DNA of 64,000 bases, from the NCBI RefSeq assembly GCF_040939455.1, contig NC_134106.1, positions 77,135,001 through 77,199,000 on the forward strand, read 5' to 3'. Source of the stretch: Microcebus murinus (taxonomy: Eukaryota; Chordata; Mammalia; Primates; Cheirogaleidae). The notes below the pieces were generated by a model. The model was not told the origin of the DNA. It ran no database searches and saw only the letters and a program-made list of their open reading frames with translations. Position numbers and translations under genes: made by a program. Positions 47,940-59,894 of the stretch are shown piece by piece (positions within the stretch are counted from its first letter, which is position 1; each line of letters starts with the position of its first letter).

Positions 47940-48560
47940 AACCAGAATGATCCGTTTAAAACATAAGACAACTCACATCCTTCCTGCAGCAGCTCCCATC
48001 TTAGGGTAAAAGCTTCCATGGCTCCACACGATCTGGCTCACCATGGCCTTTGACTTTCATTCCTCCTGTGTTCCTCTGGGCTCAGTGTTTTTCAGTTGAA
48101 CTAACTACCATTTTGTTGCTGGAACATTTCAGGCATGTGTCTGCTCAGGGGCCTATCCTCTAGCTCTGCTCTCTGCCTGAAGTACTTTCTCCTCAACCCG
48201 CCCCACCCCACCTTACCCCACGCTTGGTTCTCTGCGTGGCTCATTTTCTTACCTCCTTTCAGTCTTGGCTCAGTTATCACCTCCTTGGTGAAGCATATCC
48301 TCATCACTATCATGCAGCTTAATATACCTACCCCCAAATCCCAATCCTTCTTATCCTGTGCTCCTTTTTTCTTTTTTCCATAGTACTTATCACTTTCTGT
48401 AATGTTATATAATTTACTTATTTATTAAATGTGTTGTTATTATCTTTCATCCTCATTCATTTTGCTCACTGATGTATTCCAAGCTTTTACAATAGTAACT
48501 GGCATATATTAGAGACTTAATAATACTTATTGTACGAATCAATGGATAGATGGATGAATA
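47940..48560 (+). repeat. L2 LINE 3' end
   Basis: L2 signatures in order: CATCCTTCCTGCAGCAGCTC, CTCTCTGCCTGAAGTACTTT, CTCAGTTATCACCTCCTTGG, TTTGCTCACTGATGTATTCC, ending near CTTAATAATACTTATTGTAC. It is diverged and 5'-truncated. Open frames on both strands across it are chance. Confidence 0.75.
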
Positions 48561-50329
48561 GAACCAAAAGATAAAGATCAGTAAGATACAGTCCTTCCCT
48601 TCAAGGGAGCTTGAAATCTGGTAGATAAGATAGACATACAGAACACTGTATAACAACTGAAGGAGACAAGAGGAGAGGAGTAATAAATGAAGGGAACTCT
48701 GGGTTCTATCCATTTCTTTGTTTACCCAGCCTTTTCAACTTCTTTAACTGATTTTCCTGTTTTCAGGTCTCTCATTCATCTTGTGAAGAGTATGAACAAA
48801 CTACATAGCAACTAACTGAATAAGAAGAAATAAGGCATAATTATCTGTCTCCTTCAGTGTACAGAGTAATCTGCTCATTTTGTCTGTTGTGTGTCTTATT
48901 CCTTGGTAGGTTTCCCTTGGTGTTATTCTTAAAAAGAGGGAAAAAATCAACTCACAAAGCCCAAGGTTTGAATCTGTTCAACTTACTGGGTAAATTACTG
49001 TAGCCTCAGGTGGAGCAAATAAACCTCAGGCAGGTTCATGCTGTAGATGAGGGCAGGAGCTTCTGAGGTGGTGAGCTGTGCTGTATCAGTGTGGATCCCA
49101 TCCTCCTTGAAGATCTTTATTCACATATTCCTCAAGAAAACTAGATTCCTTTGTAAAGTTTCTAGATCCACATGAACTAAGGTTTCATCAACAACCATAA
49201 CCACTGCCATGTATATACACCTTTCCTAATAAACATATTGCATTTAGATGATAGGATTAACTATGGTTTCATTCAATATTTTCCTCCCAAGCTGACTGAT
49301 ACATTTTATAAGTCTGTATTAATCTTTTTAACATTCTCAAGAAATATTATAGTGGCACACATCCTACTTTGAAATTCTCCACAATAAGTTCCAGTACCTT
49401 TTTCTCTCCTACAACATTATTAATCTTGTGACATTTTGAAAAGTGTCATGTGGTTTGCTGATCTTTCCACTAAAAGAAGGAAAATAATATTCTCGAAGAC
49501 AGGGGATACCCTGGTATTTTTGTTGTTCCCTTCACCTCCCCTACCATTGTCCTCTCTAGTACTCAATAAATACTTTGACATTGATTTTTAAGCTGCCCTG
49601 AGTTTCTGAACTTTCCTAAATACCATTATTAAAGAAACCTGCCTCACCCATCATTCAATTGTACTTAAAATTGCATGGTTAGTTGGTAATTAGCAGCCTT
49701 GGAAAGCCATTCAGGGGCAAAAAGAACATTGAACAATGTTGAGGGACTTTGGTGTTCCTACCTCTCTCTATTATTTAACTGTTTGTAACTGTAAATGTCC
49801 CAGAATATTCAGTAAAGGCAAGGATCTACGTATTCAAGATGCAGATAAAGACCAGAAACAATGGAGAACAAAATTAAAACATTAATGACGTAAAACAGTA
49901 AAATAATGACTACTGCTGAGACAAAGATGAAGTAGGAGAGAGACGATTCTCTCTGCCAAGTCATTTAGTGAGGAATCAAGAATTGGTCATTCGGCGTGGA
50001 CCCTGTAGTGGTGGTCCGAGAACAGGTATGCTATCTAGCACACACACATACCTGCGCAGTGTTTTCCAAAAAGTTAATTTTACTTCCTCTAAATGTCAGT
50101 AATTTCTGGCATTTTAACCCAAGTTAAATTTGGTATTTTAAATCTGGTATTTTAAAACCACATAACATGGCTGATAAGATGTGTCTTCATGACCATGAAT
50201 TAACAAGTGTTTGAATTATTCTTAAAAGAAAAATGTTAGCAAAGAAATAGTCTGTGCAAATTCTCAAAGGGAATAATTTTGTTTCATATTTCATATACAT
50301 TATGGTTAGCATTGGTATTGAGTCATAAA
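48561..50329. other. Unassigned intergenic sequence
   Basis: Mostly unique sequence. A short L2-like end (CTAGTACTCAATAAATACTT) is seen near 49556-49575. No gene recognised. Confidence 0.45.
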
Positions 50330-50590
50330 GTTTTTAAAAATTAAGCTGTAAAAGTTAACAAATAAAATTGTACATATTTATTATGTGCAACACGATGGTA
50401 AAATATGTACCCAATGTGGGAATGGCTAAATGTAGCTAATTAACATATGCATTACCTCTGATATCAGTTTTTCTGTGGTGAGAATACTCAAAGTCTACTG
50501 TCTTAGTGATTTTCAAGAATACAATACATTGTTATTAACTATAGTCACCATGCCCTGTCATAAAGGTCTGATGCTTTCAATCTTTTTGAT
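50330..50590 (-). repeat. L1 3'-end fragment (reverse)
   Basis: AAGTTAACAAATAAAATTGT, CTAATTAACATATGCATTAC and ATTATTAACTATAGTCACC-like text form the reversed 3'UTR of an L1MA/MB-type element, similar to the 3' end at 22680-22960. Confidence 0.7.
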
Positions 50591-51024
50591 AGTACACAGG
50601 CAAGGAAATATTAATAGCAGTCTTTGATCTCCATAAAATATGTGTTCTGTCACACTGGAAAATATTATTGCAAATAGCAGAACTGTTCTTTTTATTGGAG
50701 AAAATATTATGTTCTTTTTCACAGTATGATTTTACTTTTCGTGAATAACCTTACACCAAAAACTCCACAGTATTTTAGAAGAAGAAATGGATTTTAAATA
50801 TTTATTTAAGGCTGGCTTTGGAAGTATCCCCGCCATGTCCAACTGTGGTTTAACAAATTACTCTGCCTCTCTAAATTTCAGTTTCCACAGTTTTGTGTTT
50901 TAAAAAAATGGTAAAAATGACGACGGAAGATTAGTTGGAAGGATTGAATAAACCAAGTTTCATGGAACCATCCAGTATATGAGCAGATGCTCATTGATGC
51001 CATTGTTGTAATAATGTTTATTAT

Positions 51025-51095
51025 TACAGAAAAGGAAACTGAGGCCCAGAAATTAAGGGGCCTGTTCATGATCATGGCAGGACAGAGACATGACT
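51025..51095 (+). repeat. MIR fragment
   Basis: ACAGAAAAGGAAACTGAGGC then CAGAAATTAAGGGGCCTGTT is a MIR core/3' segment; a reversed MIR-like piece lies just left, near 50850-50890. Confidence 0.6.
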
Positions 51096-51404
51096 CCCAG
51101 ACTAGGGTTTCATCTTTTGTTTCACTTTCAGGTCCATTTAATTAAAGCTTTATACATCTATAATGTTTTATTTGGCAAGGCACTCCTATCATTGTTGCTT
51201 TAATCTCATAATAATGTCAAAGGCTAAAGAATTAAAATTCTACTTCTCTACAGAAATGAAAGCACAGATCGTTACACTAATATCGTAAGACATGAATGAA
51301 ATGATTCCTTGAGAGGGCTGTCACCAAAAGGTTAGTAGCCATAGCTTGGACTTCCATGAAATCCCCAACTCAAGCTGAAGCACTTTATTCAAATCAGAGT
51401 GGCC

Positions 51405-51735
51405 AGGTTATGCCGTGATAGCAAACAACCCTCAAATCTCAATGACCACAAAATGACAGATTTGCTTCTCTGTCCCAATACATGTGCATCCAGGGCTGAT
51501 GGAGTAACCTGGGTCACTATGGCAGGAGGAAAAGAGAGTCCTAAGGGTTTTCTAATGTCTATTTAAATTTTCTGACAAGCGTTGACATTTGACCACTTCC
51601 ACTCACACTTGTTGGCCAATCCAAGTCACACGGCCATACCTAACTTCAAGGGACTGAGGAAGTTCAATCCTCCATGTGGCTAAAAGGAGAGAGTGGGGGT
51701 CTATCTGTTAACAGTCCTAGTGACTACCACTGGCA
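51405..51735 (+). repeat. Ancient interspersed repeat, family not named
   Basis: The text order GGTTATGCCGTGATAGCAAA, CTCAAATCTCAATGACC, GTCACTATGGCAGGAGG, TTGGCCAATCCAAGTCACAC, GAAGTTCAATCCTCCATGTG matches a repeat I remember from many mammalian loci. I cannot name the family with confidence. Confidence 0.5.
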
Positions 51736-52139
51736 TTAACTTCTTTTCTTCTTGGGGAAATAAGGAATAGCAGCCTGACAATTGATGATGGAAACTGTTT
51801 TCATTTTCTAATGACTTATCAAGGTGTAAAGAGCAGCTTTAAGTTTCTATCATTTATACTTTTTTGTTTGTTGGCTTGCTATATTTTTATTATGAACATA
51901 GTCAACAATGAAATATGAATGCTTTTAAAAGCAGTTGGCAGAAATTCAAATTTTAATGTTTAGAGTTTTTATATTTAAAAAAGCAGTAACGGAGTATTTG
52001 AATACTAACAGGATTTTTGATGGGGAATTGTTAATTATCTTAGGTGTGATAATGGTGATTATGGATTTTTTTAAAAGATACTTTATTTTTAAGATATCTT
52101 TATCTTTTAGAAATACATCCTGAAATATTTATGAATTAA

Positions 52140-52365
52140 ATGATGTGATGGGATTTATTTCAAAATAATTTTCAGGGTTAGTGGGGGCAATGAGTAGGGT
52201 TATAATGAAAGATTAGCCATAAATTGACGATTGTTGAAGCTTGGTGATCAGTGCATGGGAGTTCATCACGCTAGTCTTGCTAGTCCCTCTCCTTTATGTA
52301 TGCTTGGAATTTTCCACAATAAAAAGTTGCTTTTTTTGTTGTTTTTTTTTTGTTGTTGTTGTTAA
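52140..52365 (+). repeat. L1M-like 3' end with T-rich tract
   Basis: GGAATTTTCCACAATAAAAA near 52308 is typical L1M 3' text. It is followed by a T/TTG-rich tract to 52364. Confidence 0.45.
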
Positions 52366-53165
52366 GCAATAGAAGGCCTGCAGCTTCTTTAGCCCCCAGA
52401 TTGAGCTCTTCGAGAGATGGCTACAAGGGGTTTTAGCCCATTGCTGGTGCTGGTGGGGCCTGCCTGAGAGTGCATCAAGCCGTGGGAAATGTTTCCTCCA
52501 AAGAATTTTCGTACTTGCCAAACACCTGAAACAACTAACCTTAACCCGAGGTGGCAGCCGATGATGCCCATGCCTTGTAGCATCTGGCAGGACCTCAGAA
52601 CCACCTACTCTTGCCCTCTAAAGAGACTGAGTGCTCAGGATCCTCTTGCAGCCATGGTTGCTTATACAGTTCAGCAAGTAAGGCTTCAGTCCAACTCTGA
52701 GCTAAATTCCTCTTCTCTAGTTACTCTGTCACCTGGCTGGACACAATAGCTCTTTTGGTCATTAACGTGGTGCACAGTGACTTTTGATGTCTCTGTGGTG
52801 TGCAGAAATGTTCGGGGCATGAGCCTGGATCAGACACAGACCTGGGATATGACTTGGCAGCTGCTACAAATGTTCCTCTCTGCCTCCTAAGACTCCTGGT
52901 CTTCATCCAAGACCTTCCCTCCCTAGCCAGCTCACTCTCAGCTCTGGCCATTGCCAACCTATTCCTAACAGAGTTGCTGGTTGCAAGCATCACCAGGGTG
53001 ACGCCTGGCACATGACCTGACCTCCCTCAGAGAGCCCCGCTACCCTGCCCACAGAGGTGGACCTCTGGCACAGGGTTTGTTCCTCATGCTCTTGCCTTTC
53101 CTGCCATAATCTGATTAGCTATGGACTCCTATCCCACGCTGGCCCAACCAGATTCTCTTGAAAAT
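52366..53165. other. Unassigned GC-richer block
   Basis: About 800 bp with higher GC than its flanks and several overlapping open frames on both strands (52489-52749 and 52800-53015 plus; 52721-53011 minus). I recognise no protein, splice structure or repeat family. It could be an old LTR, an internal retroviral piece or a processed pseudogene; none is demonstrated. Confidence 0.35.
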
Positions 53166-53340
53166 TTTCACTAAGAGATCCAGACGTTGAAGAAGAGTTT
53201 GAATTATATAAATGGTAGAGCTTACATATGACCATCTACAAATCCCTGCCACAGAGGTCCTTAGAGGTGCCCTGAGCCACACCCTCCTGAGGACTGATTG
53301 CTCAACATTTCTGTGGATGCCATGAAAACTCCAGGGTAAT

Positions 53341-53371
53341 TATGTGTGTGTGTGCGTGTGTTTGTGTGTGT
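53341..53371. repeat. (TG)n microsatellite
   Basis: An imperfect TG repeat with a CG and a TT interruption. Confidence 0.85.
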
Positions 53372-53406
53372 AAAGTGACTGAAATTCCTTTCTTTGCTGA
53401 GTGCCT

Positions 53407-53889
53407 TGTGGTAGAAAGCCTCTAACATGGCTCCCAGTTATCTCCACAATTTTCTGTAAACCACCCCACATCCCCTTGAATGTGGGCTGAACGTAATAAC
53501 ACTTCCACTGAATGGAACATGGCTAAAGTGCTGTGATTTACTTCAAGATTAGGTTAAAGAATCTCTGTTTTCTGTCTCTCTCTCCCCTCTCTAGGGAAAG
53601 AAAGATTCCATGTTATAAGTATCCCTATCGCCAGGCCCACTAGTCAAGAAACATCTCCAGCCCATGGCCAGGGAGGCCCTGAGGTGCCAACAGCCCCATG
53701 AGTGAGCTTGGAAGCTACATGGGAGCCTCATGATTGCAGGCTGGGCTGACATTTTGATTACAGACTTGTGAGAAATCCTGAGTCAGAAGCACCCAGCTAA
53801 GCCACACCCAGATTTCCCATAATACATGTTTGTTTTAAGCTGCTAAATTTGGGGGTAAATTTGTTATGCAGCAATAGGCAACTAATGCA
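53407..53889 (+). mobile_element. ERVL/MaLR-type solo LTR, copy 3
   Basis: Begins TTGTGGTAGAAAGCCTCTAA and ends near AGGCAACTAATGCA. It has the same 3' block as the other two copies (GCTGCTAAATTTGGGGGTAA, GCAGCAATAGGCAACTAATG). It is the most diverged of the three, and the centre differs. Confidence 0.6.
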
Positions 53890-53929
53890 AGGGGCTGTGA
53901 ATATTCAAAATAAAATGAAAATCCTAAGA

Positions 53930-54660
53930 ACTGATGAAAATGAGAACTAGACTAATCCAAAGTTACAGTGGTGATTTTAATACTTTTCTTTCAGTACTTA
54001 ATAGAAAAAGTAGACAGAGATCACTAAGAACAGAGAAGACTTATACAACACTTTCCACCAACTTGACCTAATTGATATTTATAGAACATTCGCCCAAGAC
54101 GAGTAGAATGTACAGTCTTTTCAAGTGCACATGAGTTCATTGAGATACACTATGTGTTCTATACACTATGGGCCATAAAACAGTCCTCAATAAGTTTACA
54201 GGGATTAAAATCATACAGAGTATGTTATTTGACCATAATAGAATTAAAATGAAAATCACTATTAAAAAGATATCAGGAAAATGAAAATCCTTATATGTTT
54301 AGAAATTAAATAGTTCATTTTTACATAATGCATGTGTCACTAGAGAAGAAATCACTTGAGAAATTAGAAAGTATTTCTAACTGAATGGTAATAAAAACCT
54401 GAGATGTCAAAATTTGTGGGATGTTACCTCAGAAATTGCTTAGTGCAAAAAGGATAGTTTTAAATGCTTACACTAGAAAAGAAGAAAAGCTTAAAATCAA
54501 TTATGTTAGTGTTCACCTTAAGAAGCTAAAAAAAAAAAAACCGGAAAATTAAGCTCATATAAATAGAAAGAAGGAAATAAAGACAGGAGTGAAAAATTAA
54601 TGAAATAAAAAAGAGAAATAATAGAGAAATGCCACTTAATTGAAAAGTTGGTTGTTTGAA
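53930..54660 (+). repeat. L1 ORF2 5' fragment
   Basis: L1 endonuclease-domain text in plus orientation (CATGAGTTCATTGAGATACA, GGGCCATAAAACAGTCCTCA, GAAAATCACTATTAAAAAGA), broken in all frames. Confidence 0.75.
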
Positions 54661-56219
54661 AAGATCACTTTCTGGCTTTCTGCTTCACTCACAACCCATG
54701 CTTTCATTTTGGATGTCATCTTGACTATGGGACATGATGCTCAGCTCTGTCTTCACGACTAAGATTTCAGTTTCTATATCCTGTATCCTCTCTAGCTAGT
54801 TTAAACCAGAAGGAACTTACTAAGATGAATTAGAAAGATCACAGCATCATTAGAAAAGCTGAAGGCACACAATGGGCTGAGCTTTTAGGGACCACATTCC
54901 CAAGCTCTTCACAGAATCAACCTGGTAAGGGGTGTCTGGCCCCACAACCACACTGCCTCTGCCTCCACCTCATGGGTGATGTAGGCCTGCCCGTTTCTTC
55001 TTGCACTTAGTTTCCAATTGGTAGCTCACACTGATTTCATCCGATTGGTGGAACCAAAGTCAAAGGTCTGTACCCTAGTAGGAAGGAAGGCTGGGCAAGG
55101 TAGGGTGTGGATTCTACAGTTAAGGATGAGTTTATAGCCTGGTGAGTCATCAAAATATGGAGAAGGTGTTTAATAGATTTTTGATGAGTGTTAACAACAG
55201 ATGAACACCTTAGCTCTTGCTTGCCAACACATTAGGCTTCTCTTCTGAGTATCTTTCCTCATATACCTTGTGGTACACATCTTTCCTAAAGTTTCCTTCA
55301 CATATGGCATATGATACTCAGTGTATTGTTCATGCATTAATCCAGTGCGTATTAGTTAGGCCCCTACTACATGGCAGGCACAGTGACAGGCTCTCAAGAT
55401 ACAGTGCTGAGCAAAACAGCACAGTCTGCTACCAGTGTTTATTAGGACATGCCATTAAAGGTGAGATAAACTAACTCAGATGAAATTAATCAGAAAGGTA
55501 GACATTATCATTAAAAAAGAGGAGTGTCTCATAGACTCCAGAAAAGGGGGCTCTGGCTGAGTCTCAGAATGGGATGAGAATTGGATGAAGAATGTCTCTG
55601 AGGACATTTTTCCTCTGTGTGTCTCTTATCTCCTTCATTCCTATCCCTGAAGATATATGTTCCTATTATTCCATCCCCAGGTCTGCAGTGTCTGTTCAAA
55701 ACACAAAACAGAAAGGACCAGAATTTCAGGCTAATTTCCAATTCCAGGAAGTAGAAAAAGGGCCCATCAGATGTGTTTGGGTAGGGATGGGAGGTGGGGT
55801 GGAGTATTTCAGTAGAGTCACAGCTACTGGAGGCTCTTCCATTCCTATAGGTAAGAGGATCACTGTGAGCTAGGCTGATATTCCCAGGTATTATACCTAG
55901 TTGTCCCAAGGCTCACAAGTGGGACTCTGAAAGTCTTTGCACATATTGATGGAGGCTGTAAAATAACTGACATTCACCAGTATTTGGATTCATCAGAACT
56001 TAATGGGAAAATCTAGGATCACACATGAATGCTAAGAAGCAGCAAAGTTAAATGAACTGATTTCAAATCTTTGCTCAAGTTGTCCTCTCCCATGCTCTGT
56101 TATATCGCCATACCTGTCAAAGCTGTTGTCATTATCACCTGGCACCCGACTCCTAGGTTGTAGACTGTGCAACTGCCTGAGACCCAAGGGCATGTAAGAA
56201 TCCTTGGAAAATGTTTCTC
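54661..56219. other. Unassigned intergenic sequence
   Basis: Unique-looking. Open frames at 55529-55909 (minus) and 55592-55873 (plus) overlap on opposite strands and resemble no known protein. At 55810-55885 short pieces resembling the lemur Alu right arm (TCACAGCTACTGGAGGCT; AGAGGATCACTGTGAGCTAG) are joined in a non-Alu order. Confidence 0.4.
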
Positions 56220-56224
56220 ATTGA

Positions 56225-56345
56225 TTATATACATATATGTACACACACACATATACATATACACACATAAGATATATATATACACATATATGCATATATG
56301 TGTGTTTGTGTGCATATATGTATACACAAGACATATGTGTCTAGC
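56225..56345. repeat. AT/CA/TG dinucleotide tract with hairpin potential
   Basis: Alternating purine-pyrimidine sequence of TA, CA and TG steps. The left half is CA-rich and the right half TG-rich, so the two halves are roughly self-complementary and could fold into a hairpin. Confidence 0.75.
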
Positions 56346-57429
56346 TTGGAAATTCATAATTTCTTAAGTTACAATGAAAACATCATTTATATTTTTTTCT
56401 CAAGTAATCTGTTCCTATTATGGGAAAGGGAAAGAGGCAGGCAGAGGAGTAAAGGAGAAGCAAGTTTTCCAGGCTGCAGGTGCAGCCCACCAGGCCTGCA
56501 CCTTGGCCTGGGGTCTTGTGCCTGTGACTGCCCCTGGGCTACCATGTTGGGGGCAGAAGGGACCCTCACTCCAGCCCAGCTCATCCCAGAAGTTCACAGG
56601 TCTGCTGTCCCTTTCCCTGCCTCCAGGTTCCCCAGGACTCTGTGGCATCCTTAGGAATTTCCTCTCCCCCTTCTCTGGCTCAGCTTTGCGTTTTCTGGAC
56701 CTAGTCTTGCAAGACTGCCTTGTCCCCAAGTCCATGGTCCCTGCAGAGCCAGCCACTATCCTGCAGTATCCCAAATCTACTTTTTAAATGCTAGCTTTAA
56801 AAAATCCATTTTTCCACAATTAAGCATAACAGTTTGCACAGATTGTTGGAAGGAAATAAATGTGAAAAAACATGATATAATATCCTCTAGAGCCTATACT
56901 GTAAAAGGTGAACAAAAGAGAAGTCACTTTTCCTATAGATTTGGAGGAAGCCTGTAGAATGAACGCTGGGCCAAGGCATTCCTTTCTTCCTGCAGCCTTC
57001 CACAAACACAGAAGAAATGTGAGAGTGACAGGGCAGGTCAATCTATGTTGCTGGACGTTTAGGATCACTTTAAAGCTTTTTTGCTTCCTGATTACTTTTC
57101 TATCTATAGATGTCTGCATTTTAAGGGGGACTTGTGGGAGAAATTGCAGATATTTTAGAAGCTGTTTCTCCCCCTGTACATTGAATTAGGTTGTTTTATG
57201 TAGATTATATTAGGAGATAGTAAGGATTTAAATAAATTCCTTAATAAATGTATCCTAAAACTTTTTAAAATTAGACTTATTTTTCCTTGTCAATTAAAGA
57301 GGTAAACAGAACAACATAGAACAATTTAAAATATATTGTTTAATTAAAGACTACCTTGATTCATAGAACTGTCACAGCCACTGGCTCTTCATCACGGTTA
57401 AGGTTCAAGGCTCCGACTGCCTGGGTTGG

Positions 57430-57924
57430 TTTTTTTATGTTTGCTTGTTTTTTAACTTTTTACTTTGAAGGAATTCTAGAGTCACATGCAGTTGTAAGAA
57501 ATAAAAACAGAGCAATCCTGTGTACCCTTCACCCAGTTTCCCCCATGGTAACATCTTACATAACCTTAGAACACTGTCAAAACCAGGAAACTGACGTTGG
57601 AACAATCCACAGAGCTTTCTCCGATTTCACCAGTTTTAAGTGCATTCATTTGTGTGTATATTTAGTTCTGTGAAATTTTATCACACGTGGATTTATGTAA
57701 CCACCACCACAATCAAGATGCAGACCTGTTCTGTCACCACCAGGACTTCTCGTCCTTCCCTACTTCAGCTACGGACACCCCCTCTGTACCCCTCCAACCT
57801 GGAATCCACTCTCATCTCTACAATTTTGTTATTTCAAGACTATTATATAAGTAGAATCAGACAGCATATAACCTTTTAAGTTTGGCTTTTTCCCTCCCTC
57901 AGCTTAATTCCCTTGAGATGTGCC
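57430..57924 (-). repeat. Old L1M-type fragment (reverse)
   Basis: Remembered L1M text: CACATGCAGTTGTAAGAAAT, GTACCCTTCACCCAGTTTCC, GACAGCATATAACCTTTTAA and CAGCTTAATTCCCTTGAGAT, in the order of a reversed ancient L1. Confidence 0.6.
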
Positions 57925-58018
57925 TGACTTTTAATCCTGGCTTCCTGCCTTACTGGCCGTGTGATCTGGGGCAAGTTGGTTAACGTCTCTGTCTCAATTC
58001 CACTCAAACCTAGGCAGT
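57925..58018 (-). repeat. MIR fragment (reverse), cut by L1
   Basis: ATCCTGGCTTCCTGCCTTAC, GGGGCAAGTTGGTTAACGTC, TCTGTCTCAATTCC is a reversed MIR. A young L1 insertion follows immediately, after the target sequence ACCTAGGCAGT. Confidence 0.7.
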
Positions 58019-58480
58019 AATTGCAAAGCCATGGAAATAACCCAAGTGCCCATCAATTCATGAGTGGATTAATAAAATGTGGTATATGTATACCATGGAG
58101 TACTACTCAGCTTTAAGAAACAATGGTGATATAGCACCTCTTGTATATTCCTGGATACAGCTGGAACCCATTCTACTAAGTGAAGTATCTCAAGAATGGA
58201 AAAACAAGCACCACATGTACTCACCAGCAAATTGGTAATAACGGATCAACACCTAAGTGGACATATAGGAGTAACATTTATCGGGTGTCAGGAGGGTGGG
58301 AGGGGGGAGGAAGGGATGGGTATATACAACCACAACGAGTAAGATGTGCAACGTTTGGGGGATGGACATGCTTGAAGCTCTTACTCGAGGGGAGAGGGGG
58401 GCATGGGCAATATAAGTAACCTTAACATTTGTACCCCCATAATACGCTAAAATAAAAAAAATAATTGAAAAAACAAAAAC
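58019..58480 (+). mobile_element. Young lemur L1 3' end, 5'-truncated
   Basis: A 462-bp L1 copy: the last codons of ORF2 (around CATGTACTCACCAGCAAATT), a G-rich 3'UTR (58288-58320), CTTAACATTTGTACCCCCAT near the end, and an A-rich tail. A perfect 11-bp target-site duplication ACCTAGGCAGT (58008-58018 and 58481-58491) flanks it. The 3'UTR matches the lemur L1 lineage from memory. Confidence 0.92.
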
Positions 58481-58979
58481 ACCTAGGCAGTGAGTCCGAA
58501 GCCCCAGTGTCTCCACAGACACATCCTTCTGCTTCTCACTTTCAATCGAGAGGAGGCCTTCCAGAGGCCCTATCATCTGCTTCCCTGTGGAATCTCAGAG
58601 CACGGCTGGGACTGTGAACTTCTACACTTGCTCTCAACATTTCCCAAACAATACAGTATTAGGAAAAACACTGTTTGGAAACAAACACCATTTGGTTAGT
58701 TTTATCTATTTAGATGTTGTCATAATCTATTCTATTGCTAAGTAACTTGAAATATGTTTACAGAAACATTGTTTTGAATGGAAGCCCGTTTCTACTGCTA
58801 CCAGTTTTTATTTTTGGTCAGTTTCTCTTTCATCCATGGAGATGTGTACCCACGTGGCATTTACCTGTCTCTTAGAGGTCATTTGATTTAGCCTTACACT
58901 GTGACAAGGCTCTGGGTATACTGCCAAGGGAACTGTCCCCCTGCCATGCCAGTTGGCTGATTATCTGTGGTTATCATGT

Positions 58980-59270
58980 GTATAAAGCATTTTATCAGTT
59001 CACAGAGCTCTCCACTTGAATGCCAGCTCAACATAGAGGCCTCCTTGACCACCTCTAAAATAGCATCTGCCTCCTGTCTCTCTTCATTCCTTTACCCTGC
59101 TGTATTTATCTTCAGAGCACTTATCACCACTTGACATGTTATATACTTATTTGTTTACTGTCTGTCACCTCAAGAATGCAGTCTTCAGGAGAGAAGGGAC
59201 TTGTCTGTTCCCTGCTATATTTCTGCAGCCTAAAAAGGTGTTTCTAGAACAAATGAACAAAACAAAAGAG
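58980..59270 (+). repeat. L2 LINE 3' end
   Basis: L2 3' text: GAGGCCTCCTTGACCACCTC, GAGCACTTATCACCACTTGA, CTGTCACCTCAAGAATGCAG and GGGACTTGTCTGTTCCCTGC. Confidence 0.75.
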
Positions 59271-59779
59271 ACAATGAATGAATTCTTCCACTGTTGATGG
59301 AGGGAGGAAGGGGTGGTCTATACTTGGAGAAGTAGAGGAGCAGGGAGGACTTAGGGTGTGTCAAGATCTCTGCTTGAGCCTGAGCAGAGGTGAGAAGGCT
59401 CCCGGCATGAAGGCACCATAACAATGATAAAGGTAATGGTAACAGCAACGCAGTGGCCGAGATGTGTCCCAATCCACAAACTTGGGTGTGCAAGAAAAGC
59501 AACTTTATTTTTCTGTAACTCAGCTTAATTCCTATTTCGAGGCTTGATTTTCACGGGATGGTGGCACTTAGTGGCTTTAGCGTTGCAATCCTATGCCCCG
59601 AGCTGAGGGGGTAGGAGTGTATGCACCATTCCTGGTGGCAGGGGTACAGTGCTCAGCTCATCCACCGGTGGCCGAGACAATGCTGTTGCCTCTCTGCATA
59701 GACTGGGGAGGCTGGGACACAGCAGTGTCCTGAGCCTGTCCCTCCAGGATTTTGCTTCTGTCCACAATGTCTTACTCAC

Positions 59780-59894
59780 CCCTTGGGCTCTGTTACCAGA
59801 AGGTGATTCTTCTACAGCCATGTTCTGCTTTTCAGCCATGCCTTCAATTTCTGTTCTCAATTCCAGGGTAAGTTTCAGTTCTTTATTCTCAACC
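59780..59894 (-). other. Candidate coding exon (weak)
   Basis: On the minus strand a possible acceptor (CTCACCCCAG, AG at 59896-59895) and a strong donor (AAGGG then GTGAGTAAG, GT at 59779-59778) bound 115 bp. One frame is open for 38 codons and gives a charged, leucine-spaced start (VENKELKLTLELRTEIEGMA) that could form a short coiled coil. I recognise no gene here, and the upstream polypyrimidine tract is weak. It may equally be chance or a repeat-derived frame. Confidence 0.25.

Noticed and set aside
55529..55909. A 126-residue minus-strand frame
   Set aside because: No recognisable domain, and it overlaps a plus-strand frame of similar quality.
56374..56787. A 137-residue plus-strand frame with an overlapping 118-residue minus frame
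   Set aside because: Opposed overlapping frames in a locally GC-richer stretch, with no domain, splice pattern or Kozak support.
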